A DNA stretch of 64,000 nucleotides from Trichoderma breve (taxonomy: Eukaryota; Ascomycota; Sordariomycetes; Hypocreales; Hypocreaceae), in the NCBI RefSeq assembly GCF_028502605.1, contig NC_079234.1:2170001-2234000 (forward strand). The letters run 5' to 3'. The notes beneath the pieces are model-generated. The model saw only the letters and a program-made list of their open reading frames with translations, searched no databases and had not been told where the DNA came from. Made by a program: the position numbers and the translations under genes. This document shows positions 62,031-64,000 of this stretch, piece after piece (position 1 is the stretch's first letter; every line of letters begins with the position of its first letter).

Positions 62031-62830
62031 TTATTATAAAGCTAATTTATTTATAGTTATATTTTTCTAATTTTAAATAGGAAGCTTTAGAAGAATTAAG
62101 AACTATGTTTCTTATTTTTTTAAAACCTTTTATTAAATTACAAGGTCAATTTTATATAACAATTCCAATAGCTTTATTATATATTTATAAAATAAATAAT
62201 AAGCTAGAATTATTATATTTAAAATATACTAAAAAGCTTTATAATAATAAATTAGTAAGTTATTTATCTATAATTTATTTATAATACTAATTTTTATTAG
62301 GCTGCTTATTATTAGATTTATGCAAAAGCTATTAAATCTAGCCTTACTAAATTAGAAAAGTATTTTCCTAGGAAAATAACTGCTTCTAGTTTAATTTATT
62401 ATAAGCCGTTTTTTTATAGTTTATTTTTAGATCTTTGATTTAAAAATATTTATTTTAAAGATAAAGGTTTATTATGCTTTTTCCCTGATATTAATAATTC
62501 TATTTTATATTTATTAAAAATAGAATATAATAAGTATGTTATTTATTTTTATTATTTTATATTTATTATTTTATATTTATTATTTAATTAATATTATTAT
62601 TTTAGATTACGGGATGAAGTTAATGGCCCTAATATAATTAATAATATTAATACAGCTAATTTATCTTTTAATGAATTAGCTGACGATTATAATTATAATA
62701 GGGTTATTGAAAATACTGATAATAATGATTTATCTGATTCTGATAAAGAATTTTATTTAGGCACTAATACTAGTGTTGATGATGAAATATCTTATATTTA
62801 AAAGAAAATCCTATATCAGAAGATGTAAGT

Positions 62831-62954
<124 letters not shown>

Positions 62955-63719
62955 TACTTACTAATTATTTATTTTAATAGAATAAGCCTTTAGACTGGTG
63001 GAAGTCTAATTGTAATAGATTTCCTATTTTATCTATTTTAGTAAGACGTTATTTAGCTATTCCAGCTACTTCTGCTGCTATAGAAAGTGTTTTTTCTATT
63101 AGTAATAATATTATAATAAAGGCTAGAAATAGGTTAAATCCTAACCTAGTTTCTGAAATAATATTATTAAAAAGCTGGATAAAGGATTTTAAAGAGCTTG
63201 AAAATGAATATTTTAAAGAAAATAACCTAGATTAGCTTATGTAATTATTTTATTTATATAGTTTTTTTATTTATTTAATAAATGTTATTTTATTATAAAA
63301 TACATATTTTTTTATAATATAATTATAAAGATATAATTATTAAAAAGTAAAAAAAACGTAAAGCGTTTTTTTAGATTAAAATAATATAAAAAATCTTATA
63401 ACTTAAATTATAGCTTATATAATAAAGGTATAGATAGTATTATCAAGTATAAATAATAAATATTAATATTCTATATATAACGTTTATAAAGCTTATAGGT
63501 TAAATTAGTTATTTTAATAGTAAATATTTTTATAATGTAAAAGTGTTTTTTTAAGTTTAAATAATACTAAAAATTTTACTATTTAAATTACAGCTTTATT
63601 ATAATATAAATAATAATAATAATAATAGCTTTATAAAATATAAATAATAAATATTATTATTTTATATTTTAATATAATATAATTATTTTATTTTATTTAA
63701 ATAATAAAATAGTATTTTT

Positions 63720-63911
63720 TTATTAACGAATTTAGTAACGAATTTAGTAATGATTCATTATTCATTATTCATTAACGAATAACGAATTCTATTCGTTTCG
63801 TTTTCTTCAACTAACTAACGAAACGAAGATTCGTTAACGAATAACGAATAAAATTCGTTTCGTTTTCTTCAGGGCACTAACGAAACGAATCGTCACTAAT
63901 TGGCAACCCTG
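63720..63911 (-). repeat. hAT terminal/subterminal array, A end of E2
   Basis: Ends GTCACTAATTGGCAACCCTG; several CGTT units near 63750-63775 have become CATT (GATTCATTATTCATTATTCA), a local cluster of G-to-A changes. Confidence 0.82.
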
Positions 63912-64000
63912 TTAGTACCTAAATAAAATTCTTTATTAAAATTAAATAAATTATTATTATTAGTATTTTTAATAACCTTATTATAATTATAATCATTAGC
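63912..64000 (-). mobile_element. hAT element copy E1 resumes (transposase exon), cut by window end
   Basis: After the second TTAGTACC, the sequence TAAATAAAATTCTTTATTAA continues the E1 transposase exon in - orientation. It matches 49437-49525 of E3, with several C/G positions changed to T/A. Confidence 0.85.

Overview
The window comes from a filamentous ascomycete (Pezizomycotina). Evidence for this is the short GT-AG introns with CTAAC/CTGAC branch sites, an Xaa-Pro aminopeptidase P of the fungal type, relics of HET-domain and NACHT-WD40 genes, a DUF3435 recombinase relic, and very strong repeat-induced point mutation (RIP) in the repeats. It is sharply two-part: about 7.85 kb of ordinary composition, then about 56 kb of extremely AT-rich transposon debris. 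All calls come from reading the sequence; no database search was possible.

Bases 1-2700 hold the living genes: the 3' end of an unrecognised membrane protein gene (+ strand, one intron) and, convergent with it, a complete four-exon aminopeptidase P gene (ampp, - strand) with a possible mitochondrial presequence upstream of a cytosolic start.

Bases 3325-7700 are a graveyard of self/non-self-recognition and mobile genes. In order there is a NACHT-WD40 (STAND/NLR-like) relic (- strand), a HET-domain plus TPR plus degenerate-repeat relic (- strand), and a spliced but broken DUF3435 tyrosine-recombinase relic (+ strand, the Starship captain/Crypton-like family). The last lies against the AT-rich border. 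Many of their stops are explained by C-to-T or G-to-A changes at Trp and Gln codons.

Bases 7860-36335 are RIP-saturated: CpA, TpG and CpG are almost gone, and no open frames survive. Even so, an LTR retrotransposon can be delimited (8530-15800, two LTRs of about 424 bp, 5-bp target duplication). Decoding C-to-T changes recovers a Ty3/Gypsy RT box and a chromodomain. Around it are further copies, a second LTR-like family ('R') and a large inverted duplication (21216-24522 against 29583-32889).

Bases 36335-39169 and 43683-45498 are less eroded sequences of unknown identity. From 39170 to the end there are five copies of one hAT DNA transposon family (termini CAGGGTTGCC, subterminal arrays of the 12-bp palindrome TTCGTTAACGAA, 8-bp target duplications). 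E0 (39170-43682) is truncated. E1 (from 45499, - strand, running off the window) is interrupted by E2 (46543-63911, + strand), which is itself interrupted by E3 (48116-54165, - strand) and E4 (55768-61845, + strand). All three complete copies have perfect 8-bp duplications, so the insertion order can be read directly. Each carries a multi-exon BED-finger/hAT transposase whose introns are mostly ATT/ATTTT microsatellite.
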